23,017 nucleotides of DNA from Candidatus Saccharimonadia bacterium (GCA_023257145.1 JALRDA010000003.1:1-23017), one strand, 5' to 3'. Counted from the first letter of the stretch, positions 1-7,335 are shown. Translations and numbers: made by a program. Notes: generated by a model from the sequence alone, not told the origin.

Positions 1-1577
1 CAGTTACGGAAGATATGTTCTAGGCGCGGACCGACAATGCCTGTATGTCCCGGATCGTATAATCCATAGAGCATATTAATGGCCTCTTGCACCAAAAAAT
101 CCTTTTGATCTGGATGATCGAACTCAAACATATTTAATCCAATCGGGTTGGTCATGTCGCCAGGGTTAAAATAGATCACGTCCTCGACACGCTCTTTTGG
201 CACCTTACCAAGCAGATTTTCAACCGAGTCGCCGTGCGGGTCAACAAAGGCAAATCCACGACCATCCATCATATCCTGAAAAGCAAGGTTTTCTAGCAGT
301 ACAGACTTACCCGTTCCGGTCTGTCCAATAATATAGGTATGGCGACGGCGATCGTTCGTACTCAATCGTATTGGCTTCTTACTACCTCGAAATTCGTTAT
401 AGCCTAGCAAAAAGCCCTCATCCATAACTTGCGTTGGCCCATCAACTTGTTTCGACATTTGCCGTTGCACTTGAGATGTTGGAATACTGTTTTGATTCGG
501 CAGATGAAAGACTGTCGCTAATTCAACGCTATTTAATATGTTTTGCGTCACCGTCTGCGGGAAAAAGCGGAAAATATAGGCCGTTGCAAGCTCTTCAATA
601 TTTTTTGTAATCGCAAACTTAAATCCATTGTGACTTGGGGAGTCAAATAGCGAAAAGGCTGCAACGATGTTTTTAAGCAGTGTCTGAGAATGAGCGGCTG
701 TGTTTGATGACACAACAACACGAATGAGCACTTCATATCCTGGATACCGCGTTTTTTCTTCGATTGCATCGACAGTCGCCTGTTCCAATGAAGTTAGCTG
801 TTTATCTTCCGGCTTTGTTTCACCAGTCTCTGGCGGTCGCCATAGGGCCTCCATCAATTCTTTTGGTGCGATTAGTCCAGCTGGCCCAGATTTCTTTTGC
901 CCTTTGTCTTTTTTAATTTTATTTGCCGCGTCGACAGAATTTTTAGTCCAACCCTCACGAGCAGGACGTAACATCACCTGAATAGCCGCACCATCCTCGC
1001 GTCCTGCAGCAGACAATGCGTTCAACAATGCACGTGATGCGTCACGCTTAGATTCTTGATACGTAGCAATTGGATAAACAAAATTTTTCTTGAGCGTAAA
1101 CTCGCCACCGATAGTGCCGCTAATTTTACCAATCTGGCTAAATATACTATGCTCAGTCACTTCTTCCAGGCGGGCGGATGGATAGGCCGCTGCAACTGCT
1201 TGCCGTACGACATCAACGAGCACGACAGGAACAACCGTATAATAATGCACCAATCCTTCACGTGCGATAATTTCAAATGACAGATGGCGCTGGCCATACA
1301 TCTTGCTCTTAAAGCCTTTGGTTGCCGTACTGGCGATGATGTTATACATTACCTGCGCCTGGGATAATATCTCTTCATTCAAATCGCGTTCGTCGCGGCC
1401 GTTACTTGCGATATCATCGCTTGATGGCGGCAAATGGATAAGCATCGGCACCATCTTCAAACCTCGCTCGTAATTCTTCGCTTCCCGCAAGGTCTTGCGA
1501 TACTGCGCAAACAAGAAGATACCTACAGCCAAGCCAAGAAAAACAAAGATGAAGACGCTAATAAAAATCCCAACCAT
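1..1577 (-). CDS. HerA/VirD4-like type IV secretion ATPase (3' end outside window)
   Basis: Membrane-anchored P-loop ATPase of the HerA/VirD4/TraG coupling-protein type, which in Patescibacteria belongs to type IV secretion- or pilus-like loci. About 525 residues are visible without a stop, and the C-terminus lies beyond position 1. The N-terminus has one transmembrane helix (about residues 3-26). A long region with no motif that I recognise follows, then Walker A GQTGTGKS at residues 418-425 and FVDPHGD shortly after, the usual order in VirD4/HerA proteins. Walker B lies outside the window. I chose the ATG at 1577; the frame stays open upstream but would overlap the preceding gene, which ends 17 nt earlier. 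No clear Shine-Dalgarno sequence is present, so translation may depend on coupling. Class is confident; the substrate (DNA or protein) cannot be told. Confidence 0.85.
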   Translation of the reverse strand, partial: MVGIFISVFIFVFLGLAVGIFLFAQYRKTLREAKNYERGLKMVPMLIHLPPSSDDIASNGRDERDLNEEILSQAQVMYNIIASTATKGFKSKMYGQRHLSFEIIAREGLVHYYTVVPVVLVDVVRQAVAAAYPSARLEEVTEHSIFSQIGKISGTIGGEFTLKKNFVYPIATYQESKRDASRALLNALSAAGREDGAAIQVMLRPAREGWTKNSVDAANKIKKDKGQKKSGPAGLIAPKELMEALWRPPETGETKPEDKQLTSLEQATVDAIEEKTRYPGYEVLIRVVVSSNTAAHSQTLLKNIVAAFSLFDSPSHNGFKFAITKNIEELATAYIFRFFPQTVTQNILNSVELATVFHLPNQNSIPTSQVQRQMSKQVDGPTQVMDEGFLLGYNEFRGSKKPIRLSTNDRRRHTYIIGQTGTGKSVLLENLAFQDMMDGRGFAFVDPHGDSVENLLGKVPKERVEDVIYFNPGDMTNPIGLNMFEFDHPDQKDFLVQEAINMLYGLYDPGHTGIVGPRLEHIFRN

Positions 1578-1594
1578 AGTACTGGCGGACCCCG

Positions 1595-2020
1595 CTACTG
1601 CGACGAGCCCAATTCCTTTCCGTAGCGCTTACGCAAATAATCTGCTTGTAAACGATTCACCTCTTGCTCTCGCTTGAATGGATCGTCTTTTGTTCGCACA
1701 ATGATCTGCTTTGCCTTATCCACCCACTCTTTCTCGATAAGATCATCATCATTAGCAACAACAGGTAAATCATCATTGACTGAAGCAGCGTCATCATCGC
1801 CTACCGGAGACACCGATAGTGGCGTCGACTGGATAGGTGGAAGAGCTGGCATACTGTTAACTGCAGCGGGAGTTGCCTCGCTTCGCTGTTCTATCCTCTC
1901 CGCACCAGACTCAATACCCAATTCAGGCGTTGACGGCATAGGCGCCTGTTCGAATTTTGGACCGAAATTATCTGGTAGTTGCTCGTGTCCGCCATTGGCT
2001 TCAGGGAGTTTGGGTTCCAT
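1595..2020 (-). CDS. Small proline-rich acidic protein upstream of the secretion ATPase
   Basis: 141-residue protein without signal peptide or membrane helix. Residues 1-95 are low-complexity, rich in Pro, Glu, Ser, Asp and Asn, and probably disordered. The last 45 residues are charged and likely helical, running from DLIEKEWVDKAK to LRKRYGKELG. The start is the ATG at 2020 rather than an in-frame ATG at 2095, because an extended -10 (TGC-TATAAT) sits only 7 nt upstream of 2020; translation would begin almost at the mRNA 5' end. It ends 17 nt before the HerA/VirD4-like ATPase and is probably co-transcribed with it. I infer an adaptor or accessory role in the same secretion-like apparatus. No enzyme motif is visible. 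Confidence 0.75.
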   Translation of the reverse strand: MEPKLPEANGGHEQLPDNFGPKFEQAPMPSTPELGIESGAERIEQRSEATPAAVNSMPALPPIQSTPLSVSPVGDDDAASVNDDLPVVANDDDLIEKEWVDKAKQIIVRTKDDPFKREQEVNRLQADYLRKRYGKELGSSQ

Positions 2021-2027
2021 ATCTGTA

Positions 2028-2036
2028 ATTATAGCA
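2028..2036 (-). promoter_or_regulatory. Extended -10 promoter, leaderless start
   Basis: TGC-TATAAT on the minus strand, with the hexamer ending 7 nt before the ATG at 2020. The predicted transcription start is at about 2021, leaving a leader of one nucleotide. No good -35 hexamer is seen at the expected distance. Confidence 0.65.
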
Positions 2037-2064
2037 TAATCATAACGCCATAACACACTAAATT

Positions 2065-2451
2065 TTACGTTGTTCTTTTTGCTATATAGACACAAGAAAT
2101 GACGACAAACGTGACGATCAAAAGTAATTCATAAAAGCTAACCTCGCCCACCGACTGCATCCCTATTAGCATCACTGGGACAAGTGCGAGTGCAGATGAA
2201 AAGTAATACGATTTCAGTAAACTTAAGGGTTCGACAGAACGTCGAATCATAATATTCGATGCAAGTCGCACAACAAACTTACTAGTAACGAATATTAAAA
2301 AAGTCAGCGCACTCAGCACTGACAGATACATCAAAACAAAAATAAACAAAATTCCCAATGGCCCTATCGTAGCCGGAGTCGTTGTTTGCAATAATACAAC
2401 AAGTAAGACTAATGATACAGCCAAGCTAATAGTTAAAATTCTTCCTAACAT
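2065..2451 (-). CDS. Small integral membrane protein of unknown function
   Basis: 128 residues, almost wholly hydrophobic, with about four predicted membrane helices (roughly residues 5-22, 30-55, 83-100 and 105-124). A short basic loop (NIMIRRS) lies in the middle. I do not recognise the family. The start codon overlaps the stop of the upstream 70-codon gene by 7 nt, with a weak GAAG just upstream, so translation is probably coupled. It is followed by the promoter of the proline-rich protein gene. Function is unknown; an accessory membrane component of the neighbouring secretion-like locus is possible but only inferred from position. Confidence 0.6.
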   Translation of the reverse strand: MLGRILTISLAVSLVLLVVLLQTTTPATIGPLGILFIFVLMYLSVLSALTFLIFVTSKFVVRLASNIMIRRSVEPLSLLKSYYFSSALALVPVMLIGMQSVGEVSFYELLLIVTFVVISCVYIAKRTT

Positions 2452-2657
2452 ATCTTCACTATATCATTGATTTCATGAGAGCCTGAGTAGCAAGTTAAAT
2501 GTTCAGACAAAACACTGTCCACCCATATAAAAATTTTGGTGCGTGTGTCATAAACGACTTGCCACTCCAGGCAATTGACCGCTCCAGAATAATCTGGGGC
2601 ATACGTCTCTTTTGGGCTATTTTCCACGATATACCTAGCAGTCACACTATCGCTCAT
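2445..2657 (-). CDS. Hypothetical 70-aa protein
   Basis: Short soluble protein of 70 residues that I do not recognise. The middle part (about residues 27-48, around the motif NCLEWQVVYDT) has the alternating pattern of a small beta-rich fold, and the sequence holds three Cys (residues 29, 56, 70). The stop overlaps the start of the 128-aa membrane protein by 7 nt, which is the main reason to think it is real. No Shine-Dalgarno sequence precedes the ATG; a TATTCT hexamer 5 nt upstream could be the -10 of a leaderless transcript, but the -35 match is poor. It could be a chance frame. Confidence 0.45.
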   Translation of the reverse strand: MSDSVTARYIVENSPKETYAPDYSGAVNCLEWQVVYDTRTKIFIWVDSVLSEHLTCYSGSHEINDIVKIC

Positions 2658-2732
2658 ATTCGAGAATAGGATTTAGCTAGGTATATCGGTACTTTATATA
2701 CCCAAGGGTTCCATCATGTTATTGACGGAGCA

Positions 2733-2863
2733 TTGGCGACAAAACTGTATGATATGAGATAAAGGTGCGTTGACTTAAAGCCAATATAGTAACGTGCATG
2801 TGCAAATTATAAATAGTTGTATCTTTAAAAGATTCAACATACCTCATATGGTATTGTCGCCAA
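2733..2863. repeat. Imperfect inverted repeat in the intergenic region
   Basis: TTGGCGACAA at 2733-2742 is matched exactly by its reverse complement at 2854-2863. Inside these arms ATATGAG (2752-2758) is matched by CTCATAT (2843-2849). The arms enclose about 110 nt that include TTGACT at 2772, without a -10 box at normal spacing. It could be an operator pair or a structured transcript; nothing tells which. Confidence 0.45.
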
Positions 2864-2879
2864 GTTTCCATCAAAACTT

Positions 2880-3120
2880 GTGTACTTTGTTTAAATTGTT
2901 AAGGTTTTTTTGCTTTTGTTTGTTTTTGTAAAAGCTTGTATTTACAATAGCATAACCATTTAAATAGGTCAATATTTTTCTAATAATATACGTTGTTAGA
3001 AAAGCAATATAAGTCAATATTTTTGTATATTGATCTGTTATTATCAATTAATTGTTGTTCAATTATTATACATAAATTTACAACGTTAATCATATTATTT
3101 TACATACTAGTAGCAATTAT
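2880..3120. other. Very AT-rich non-coding segment
   Basis: This segment is about 80 percent A+T in its second half (3001-3120), well above its surroundings, and has no convincing gene. GTCAATATTTTT occurs twice (starting near 2968 and 3013). The whole gap 2658-3600 lacks coding signals apart from a poor 65-codon frame at 3373-3570. An easily melted replication or regulatory region is possible. Confidence 0.4.
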
Positions 3121-3562
3121 TGTATCTTTCCGACACCATTTGCGCTAATCGAACAAATGATCAGATCGCAAAAGCAACGATACGACCTAACTCGATAGTG
3201 ACTGCTAAGCTTGATACTTTTTCGCAGTACATAGATCACACATACCAATATTCATAGATACAACAAGCCCCTAAAGTGAGATCATTGCCATCAATCCATT
3301 CACACTACCTGTAACTGCCAGCACGATACGCAGACAGTCTACATACCCCACCCTCAGCATCTCTATTCGCCGCTATTGTATAACCGCCCTGCTAAACCCA
3401 TGCACGGTTTTCGCTATAGAAGCACACCTACACGAAACGCTATATTCTGAAACGAGGTTGTTTCGTCCGGCATAAATCAATCCCAACAATAACAGACCTA
3501 TGTATACATGATTTACAAATACACCTAGTGGCGTGAACAAGTATTTATACCCTATATATAGG

Positions 3563-3571
3563 TTATCCACA
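3563..3571 (+). other. Consensus DnaA box
   Basis: TTATCCACA is identical to the E. coli consensus DnaA box. A near match (TGTGCAAAT, reading ATTTGCACA on the other strand) lies at 2799-2807. Two sites about 760 nt apart, flanking an AT-rich stretch, do not by themselves make an origin. Confidence 0.4.
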
Positions 3572-3609
3572 CACGTTTTTTAATATGTAAAGTTTTTTCA
3601 TAAATAGTG

Positions 3610-3638
3610 TTGACTTAAGCGCTTTGGCATCATATTAT
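3610..3638 (+). promoter_or_regulatory. Strong promoter of a candidate small RNA
   Basis: TTGACT at 3610-3615, a 17-nt spacer and TATTAT at 3633-3638. The predicted transcription start is at about 3645. No open reading frame follows before the terminator. Confidence 0.7.
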
Positions 3639-3644
3639 AGGGGT

Positions 3645-3742
3645 AGCTTCTGAATAAATAAATTATACACGAAGCCAAAAATAAACAGAATTCAAAAACT
3701 CCACAAAAACAACCACTACTCGCAGGTGGTTGTTTTATTTTT
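3645..3742 (+). ncRNA. Candidate small RNA, about 98 nt
   Basis: A free-standing unit: a near-consensus promoter followed about 60 nt later by an intrinsic terminator, with no ATG between them, so it is unlikely to encode a protein. The 5' part begins with GGGGTAG and holds a possible weak helix (GCTTC with GAAGC about 20 nt apart). The middle is A-rich and largely unpaired, and the 3' end is the terminator stem. It is not SRP RNA or 6S RNA by sequence. A trans-acting regulatory RNA is the simplest reading; the target is unknown. Confidence 0.55.
3706..3742 (+). terminator. Intrinsic terminator of the candidate small RNA
   Basis: An 11-bp stem (AAAACAACCAC at 3706-3716 with GTGGTTGTTTT at 3726-3736), a 9-nt loop and a U-rich tail. 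Confidence 0.8.
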
Positions 3743-3762
3743 GCCGCAAGTTTACGTTAGGT

Positions 3763-3792
3763 AAAAAAATACCGCCCAATTGGGCGGTATTT
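3763..3792 (-). terminator. Terminator of tmRNA
   Basis: A perfect palindrome with 13-nt arms (3767-3779 and 3780-3792, core ACCGCCCAATTGGGCGGT) followed by a U-run on the minus strand. It lies 13 nt beyond the tmRNA CCA end. Confidence 0.8.
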
Positions 3793-3805
3793 GACTTATT
3801 CAAAT

Positions 3806-4209
3806 TGGTGGAGCTGCGGGGTACTGCCCCCCGGTCCAAAAGGTAACGGATCATTCGTCTACAAGCATAGTCTATCTTAATTTTTACGACCTATCGAACT
3901 AGAAGATAAACAAAAATATTCAAGCGGTCGCGTAGTAAAGTTTCCCTTTATATTGCTACTGCCCAATATAAAGGTAAGTGACATGTGTATATAACATCTT
4001 CTGCCGCTATGTCACCTGCTAGCAGATGATGATCGAGCGTATTAGGCTGCGATTGGCGCAAAAGCAGGTGCGCGGAACGCGCTAGCTACGTTAGCAGCTG
4101 CTGCTTTTACTTTTGCAGTAAATGTTGCAATTAAAAATATACGTACGCGTATGGTCGGCTTGCAAAATGATCTGTTAAATTCCCTCTGTCGAAAGCTAAA
4201 TTCAGCCCC
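3806..4209 (-). ncRNA. ssrA: Transfer-messenger RNA (tmRNA)
   Basis: One-piece tmRNA of 404 nt that rescues stalled ribosomes by acting first as alanyl-tRNA and then as mRNA for a degradation tag. The 5' end GGGGCUG pairs with the 3' strand CAGCUCC over 7 bp, including the G3-U70 wobble that marks alanine identity. CCA is encoded. The 5' region carries the conserved UUCGACA. The tag frame is read from GCA at about 4116 to UAA at 4042, giving roughly 24 residues rich in Ala with Lys and Arg and ending in PIAA, similar to the usual ALAA protease signal. The exact resume codon is inferred. The T-loop reads GGCAGUA, not the usual UUCGANN type. A promoter lies upstream and a terminator downstream. 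Confidence 0.93.
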
Positions 4210-4224
4210 AACATGAATGCCTAT

Positions 4225-4233
4225 AGTATACCA
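4225..4233 (-). promoter_or_regulatory. Extended -10 promoter of ssrA
   Basis: TGG-TATACT, with the hexamer ending 15 nt before the mature tmRNA 5' end. This leaves a short precursor leader for RNase P to remove. No good -35 is seen. Confidence 0.6.
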
Positions 4234-4276
4234 TCATTTACATGTACGCACTAGGTATGCTTAACTAACGGGCATT

Positions 4277-5794
4277 ATGACTGCAGTAGCCAAAATAGCT
4301 TCGGTTGCACCTATAGGATTCGAGGGGCATTTAATAGAGGTGGAAGCTGACGCCACTAAAGGACTGCCTTCATTGCAAATCGTCGGTATGGGCAATAAGG
4401 CGATCGATGAAGCGAAAGAGCGCGTAAAAAGCGCAATCATCAACTCGCTTTTAGAATATCCGACCAAAAGAATCACCATCAACCTCGCACCAGCAGAATT
4501 ACCGAAAGATGGTACTCATTACGATTTACCTATTGCGCTCGCGATCTTAATTAGCAGTGGACAACTAAAACAGCAAGAAGTTAATACGGCAGCTTTCGCT
4601 GGTGAACTTGCATTAGACGGATCACTCCGCCCTATCAGAGGTGCGATCACTATGGCGGAGACGGCACGCCGAGCAGGATTCAAGCAGATCTATCTTCCAC
4701 AAGCAAACACTCAACAAGCCAGTCTCGTCGAGGATATCGACGTCATTGGAATCTCATCATTAAAAGAGCTTTATCTACACCTAAAACAAGAAGTAAAGCT
4801 AGCCACAACAACCGCACAATCTCATCCCTCACCCGCCAGGCGACAAGACATCACAACACTTGACGATGTACACGGCCAAGAACAAGCTAAACGTGCTTTA
4901 ATTATCGCCGCAGCAGGACACCACAACATTCTACTTACTGGCCCTCCAGGAACCGGAAAAACGATGTTAGCACGGACACTAACCGGATTACTCCCTGCCC
5001 TTTCTTCTGATGAGACTATCGCAGTGACAAAATTACATAGCCTTGCTGGCGAAACAATTAATGATATTGTTACCGCAAGGCCATTTCGGTCACCACACCA
5101 CACTGCGAGCCGAATTGCATTGATTGGCGGAGGTACACATCCAAAACCAGGCGAAATAAGTCTCGCCCATCTAGGTGTACTTTTCCTCGATGAAATTCCT
5201 GAATACCCTCGTGCAGCACTTGAAGCACTCCGTCAGCCACTGGAAGACCGATCCATTTCAGTCAGTCGAGTCAATGGACACGCCAATTACCCTGCTGATT
5301 TTATGTTAGTAGCAACAATGAATCCTTGCCCTTGTGGCTTTCACGGTGACGCAACTCGTGAATGCAGTTGCAGTAGTACTCAAATTCTCGCATATCAACG
5401 TCGGCTTTCTGGACCACTCCTCGACAGAATAGACCTAATCGTTAACGTGTCACGCATCCCAAATGACACATTACTCGACCCGTCTCCATCTACCAAAACA
5501 CAACAAATTCAAGCCCTAAAAATGATTGATTTAGCCACCAGCCGTCAACGAAACAGATATAAAGGTGGTGTTAAAAACAACAGCAACTTAACCAGCCGAG
5601 ATATTAAATCTGAACTAGCCCTATCAGAAGAGGTACGGCGACTACTCGGCGCCGCTACCGACCGACTCAACTTGAGTGCGCGTAGTTATTTCAAAATAAT
5701 CCGGGTTGCACGAACAATCGCTGACCTTGAGGGTAGTAGTGAAATCAACACCCACCACGTCACCGAAGCGTTACAATATCGACAAAGCACTTGA
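4277..5794 (+). CDS. comM: ComM/YifB-like Mg-chelatase-type AAA+ ATPase
   Basis: 505-residue AAA+ protein of the ComM/YifB family, of normal length. Known members are hexameric helicases that promote branch migration when incoming DNA recombines during natural transformation. The N-terminal third is the Lon-protease-like (ChlI) domain. The AAA+ core has Walker A GPPGTGKT at residues 222-229 and Walker B LFLDE at 302-306. A four-Cys cluster (NPCPCG at 349-354, then C365 and C367) follows, as is typical of the family. No Shine-Dalgarno sequence precedes the ATG; a possible TATGCT -10 box about 15 nt upstream suggests a very short leader. The gene diverges from ssrA across 67 nt. The family assignment is secure; a role in competence here is inferred. 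Confidence 0.95.
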   Translation: MTAVAKIASVAPIGFEGHLIEVEADATKGLPSLQIVGMGNKAIDEAKERVKSAIINSLLEYPTKRITINLAPAELPKDGTHYDLPIALAILISSGQLKQQEVNTAAFAGELALDGSLRPIRGAITMAETARRAGFKQIYLPQANTQQASLVEDIDVIGISSLKELYLHLKQEVKLATTTAQSHPSPARRQDITTLDDVHGQEQAKRALIIAAAGHHNILLTGPPGTGKTMLARTLTGLLPALSSDETIAVTKLHSLAGETINDIVTARPFRSPHHTASRIALIGGGTHPKPGEISLAHLGVLFLDEIPEYPRAALEALRQPLEDRSISVSRVNGHANYPADFMLVATMNPCPCGFHGDATRECSCSSTQILAYQRRLSGPLLDRIDLIVNVSRIPNDTLLDPSPSTKTQQIQALKMIDLATSRQRNRYKGGVKNNSNLTSRDIKSELALSEEVRRLLGAATDRLNLSARSYFKIIRVARTIADLEGSSEINTHHVTEALQYRQST

Positions 5795-5819
5795 ACCTCG
5801 GTCAGATATCTGGTAAAAT
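5791..5819 (+). promoter_or_regulatory. Promoter of infC-rpmI-rplT
   Basis: TTGAAC at 5791-5796, a 17-nt spacer and TAAAAT at 5814-5819, extended by TGG. The -35 box overlaps the comM stop codon. The predicted start is at about 5826, giving a leader of about 46 nt. Confidence 0.75.
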
Positions 5820-5871
5820 GTCCTATGAGTAACGCTTAAAATATTGCGCACTTACCAAAAGGAGATCAGAG

Positions 5872-6378
5872 ATCAGTAAATCAATTCGTATCAATGAGGA
5901 AATCCGCGCTGAAGAACTACGTGTTATCGGCACCGACGGAGAGCAACTAGGCATTATGAGTCGCGGCGACGCACTCAAGGTAGCCGAAGAAGCCGGCGTC
6001 GACCTCGTTGAGATCTCACCCAACGCCGCTCCTCCCGTAGCAAAAGTTGTCGACTGGGGTAAATTCCAGTACCAAAAGATGAAAGAGCTGCAGAAGAGCA
6101 AGAAAAACAGCAAGCCAAGCGAGCTGAAACAAATGCGTTTCGGATTGAAGATTGGTGCTGGAGATCTGGACATCAAACTCCGTAAGATCCGCAGCTTTCT
6201 GGCCGCTGGTCACAAAGTTCGTATTCAAATCTTTTATCGTGGTCGCGAGATGGCCCACAAAGAGCTTGGATTCGTAATGATCGACAAAATTGTCGCCCTT
6301 TTGGAAGATGAAGCAATATTAGAGCAAAAGCCTCAGATGGCTGGTCGCAATCTGAGTGTAGTAGTAAGGAGTAAATAA
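5872..6378 (+). CDS. infC: Translation initiation factor IF-3, predicted AUC start
   Basis: 168-residue IF-3, which binds the 30S subunit, keeps it from joining 50S and proofreads the start codon. The N-terminal motif SIRINEEIR, the KxxDWGKFQYQ linker region and the C-terminal domain (LKQMRFGLKI, KVRIQIFYRGREM) are all present. The first in-frame ATG (5956) would remove the conserved N-terminus. The only well-placed initiator is ATC at 5872, 7 nt after GGAG (5861-5864); an in-frame TAA lies upstream at about 5829. Non-AUG starts (AUU in E. coli) are known in infC and let IF-3 repress its own synthesis, so the same control is likely here. The stop overlaps the rpmI start by one base (TAATG). 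Confidence 0.93.
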   Translation: MSKSIRINEEIRAEELRVIGTDGEQLGIMSRGDALKVAEEAGVDLVEISPNAAPPVAKVVDWGKFQYQKMKELQKSKKNSKPSELKQMRFGLKIGAGDLDIKLRKIRSFLAAGHKVRIQIFYRGREMAHKELGFVMIDKIVALLEDEAILEQKPQMAGRNLSVVVRSK

Positions 6379-6572
6379 TGCCAAAAATGAAGACCCACAA
6401 AGGTACCGCAAAGCGGATCAAGATTACCAGCACTGGTAAATTGACTCGCCGCCGTGCGTTCGGTGGCCATATGCTCGCTAAAAAGAGCAAAAGCCGCAAG
6501 CGCGCAATTAACACCACTGCAACCGTCACCGGTAGCATGGCTAAAAACGTTAAACGAGCTTTAGGAGTATAA
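6378..6572 (+). CDS. rpmI: 50S ribosomal protein L35 (bL35)
   Basis: 64-residue basic ribosomal protein of normal length, starting MPKMKTHKGTAKRIKIT with the typical RRAFGGHML segment after it. It is part of the classical infC-rpmI-rplT operon. AAGGAG at 6366-6371 lies 6 nt before the ATG, and the ATG shares one base with the infC stop, so translation is coupled. Confidence 0.97.
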   Translation: MPKMKTHKGTAKRIKITSTGKLTRRRAFGGHMLAKKSKSRKRAINTTATVTGSMAKNVKRALGV

Positions 6573-6575
6573 ATT

Positions 6576-6923
6576 ATGCGAGTTAAAAGAGGCGTCACCG
6601 CACGTGCAAAGCACAAAAAGATTTTAAAATTAGCCAAGGGCATGCAACATAACCGCACTCGCTCATTCCGTCTTGCAAAGCAAGCCGTTATTAAAGCATT
6701 GCAGTACGCATACCGCGATCGCCGTACTAAAAAGCGCGATCTTCGCGGACTATGGATCACTCGTATCAATGCAGCCGCACGCGAACAAGGTACTACTTAC
6801 GGTAAATTAATTGCTGGCCTTAAAGCCGCGAACATCGAACTTGACCGCAAGGTTCTATCTGAACTTGCTGTAAGCGAGCCAAAAGCATTCGCTGAAATCG
6901 TAAAAAGCGCTACTAAAGCGTAA
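6576..6923 (+). CDS. rplT: 50S ribosomal protein L20 (bL20)
   Basis: 115-residue L20, which binds 23S rRNA and is needed early in 50S assembly. It has the conserved N-terminus MRVKRGVTARAKHKKILK, the central YRDRRTKKRDLRGLWITRIN segment split across residues 47-66, and a C-terminal globular domain. AGGAG precedes the start, which lies only 3 nt after the rpmI stop. In other bacteria L20 represses this operon by binding its mRNA; no such site was identified here. Confidence 0.97.
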   Translation: MRVKRGVTARAKHKKILKLAKGMQHNRTRSFRLAKQAVIKALQYAYRDRRTKKRDLRGLWITRINAAAREQGTTYGKLIAGLKAANIELDRKVLSELAVSEPKAFAEIVKSATKA

Positions 6924-6960
6924 TCACGACGACACAATACCCCTTCTTGACTCCTTACAA

Positions 6961-6994
6961 CTAAAATAACTCGCTATTATGCGAGTTATTTTAG
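6961..6994. terminator. Bidirectional terminator between rplT and rnpB
   Basis: A perfect 14-bp stem (CTAAAATAACTCGC at 6961-6974 with its complement at 6981-6994) and a 6-nt loop. The A/T-rich outer part supplies a U-rich end on either strand, so it can serve both convergent transcripts. Confidence 0.8.
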
Positions 6995-6996
6995 TT

Positions 6997-7328
6997 GGCA
7001 GATCGTCGGTAAGCCGGGTTTTGTCGTGAGCGATCATCTATCTAGCCCAATAGTTGCCTATTGGATCGAGCGGATAGCGACCTGCGGACGGAACGCCCGT
7101 TATGCAGATCTCCTTGCAGCCGACAGGGTTTACCTTCACGCCATGTCACCATGGAGTGCTGTGAGCTCTTACCTCACTCGTTTCACCTTTTCCCTTTGAC
7201 GGGTAGTTTCGTTTCTGTGGCACTTTCCCTAAGGTTACCCTCGGTCGCCGTTAGCGACTGTCGTATCCTATGCTGCCCGGACTTTCCTCTTACACACAAG
7301 GCGCAAGCGATCGCTTAACGAACTGCCT
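6997..7328 (-). ncRNA. rnpB: RNase P RNA, bacterial type
   Basis: Catalytic RNA that matures tRNA 5' ends, about 332 nt. The conserved GAGGAAAGUCCGGGC is near the 5' end, followed by GCCACAGAAA, GUAAACCC and, near the 3' end, AGAUAGAUGAUCG and ACAAAACCCGGCUUA. The ends pair as helix P1: GGCAGUUCGU (from 7327) with ACGAUCUGCC (to 6997), with one U-U mismatch. A TATAAT box lies 7-8 nt before the predicted 5' end. The ends are set from the P1 pairing and may be off by a few bases. Confidence 0.94.
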
Positions 7329-7335
7329 GTGATCC

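Noticed and set aside
3373..3570. 65-codon frame (minus) with one hydrophobic segment
   Set aside because: It starts with GTG inside the DnaA box, has no Shine-Dalgarno sequence or promoter, and the rest of the sequence looks random.
5956..6378. infC starting at the first ATG
   Set aside because: It would remove the conserved N-terminal SIRINEEIR and has no Shine-Dalgarno sequence; ATC at 5872 fits both.
6173..6769. 198-codon frame (minus) opposite infC, rpmI and rplT
   Set aside because: It is antisense to three certain genes; the Arg- and Leu-rich composition is what their codons give on the other strand.
7061..7318. 85-codon frame (plus)
   Set aside because: It lies wholly antisense to RNase P RNA.
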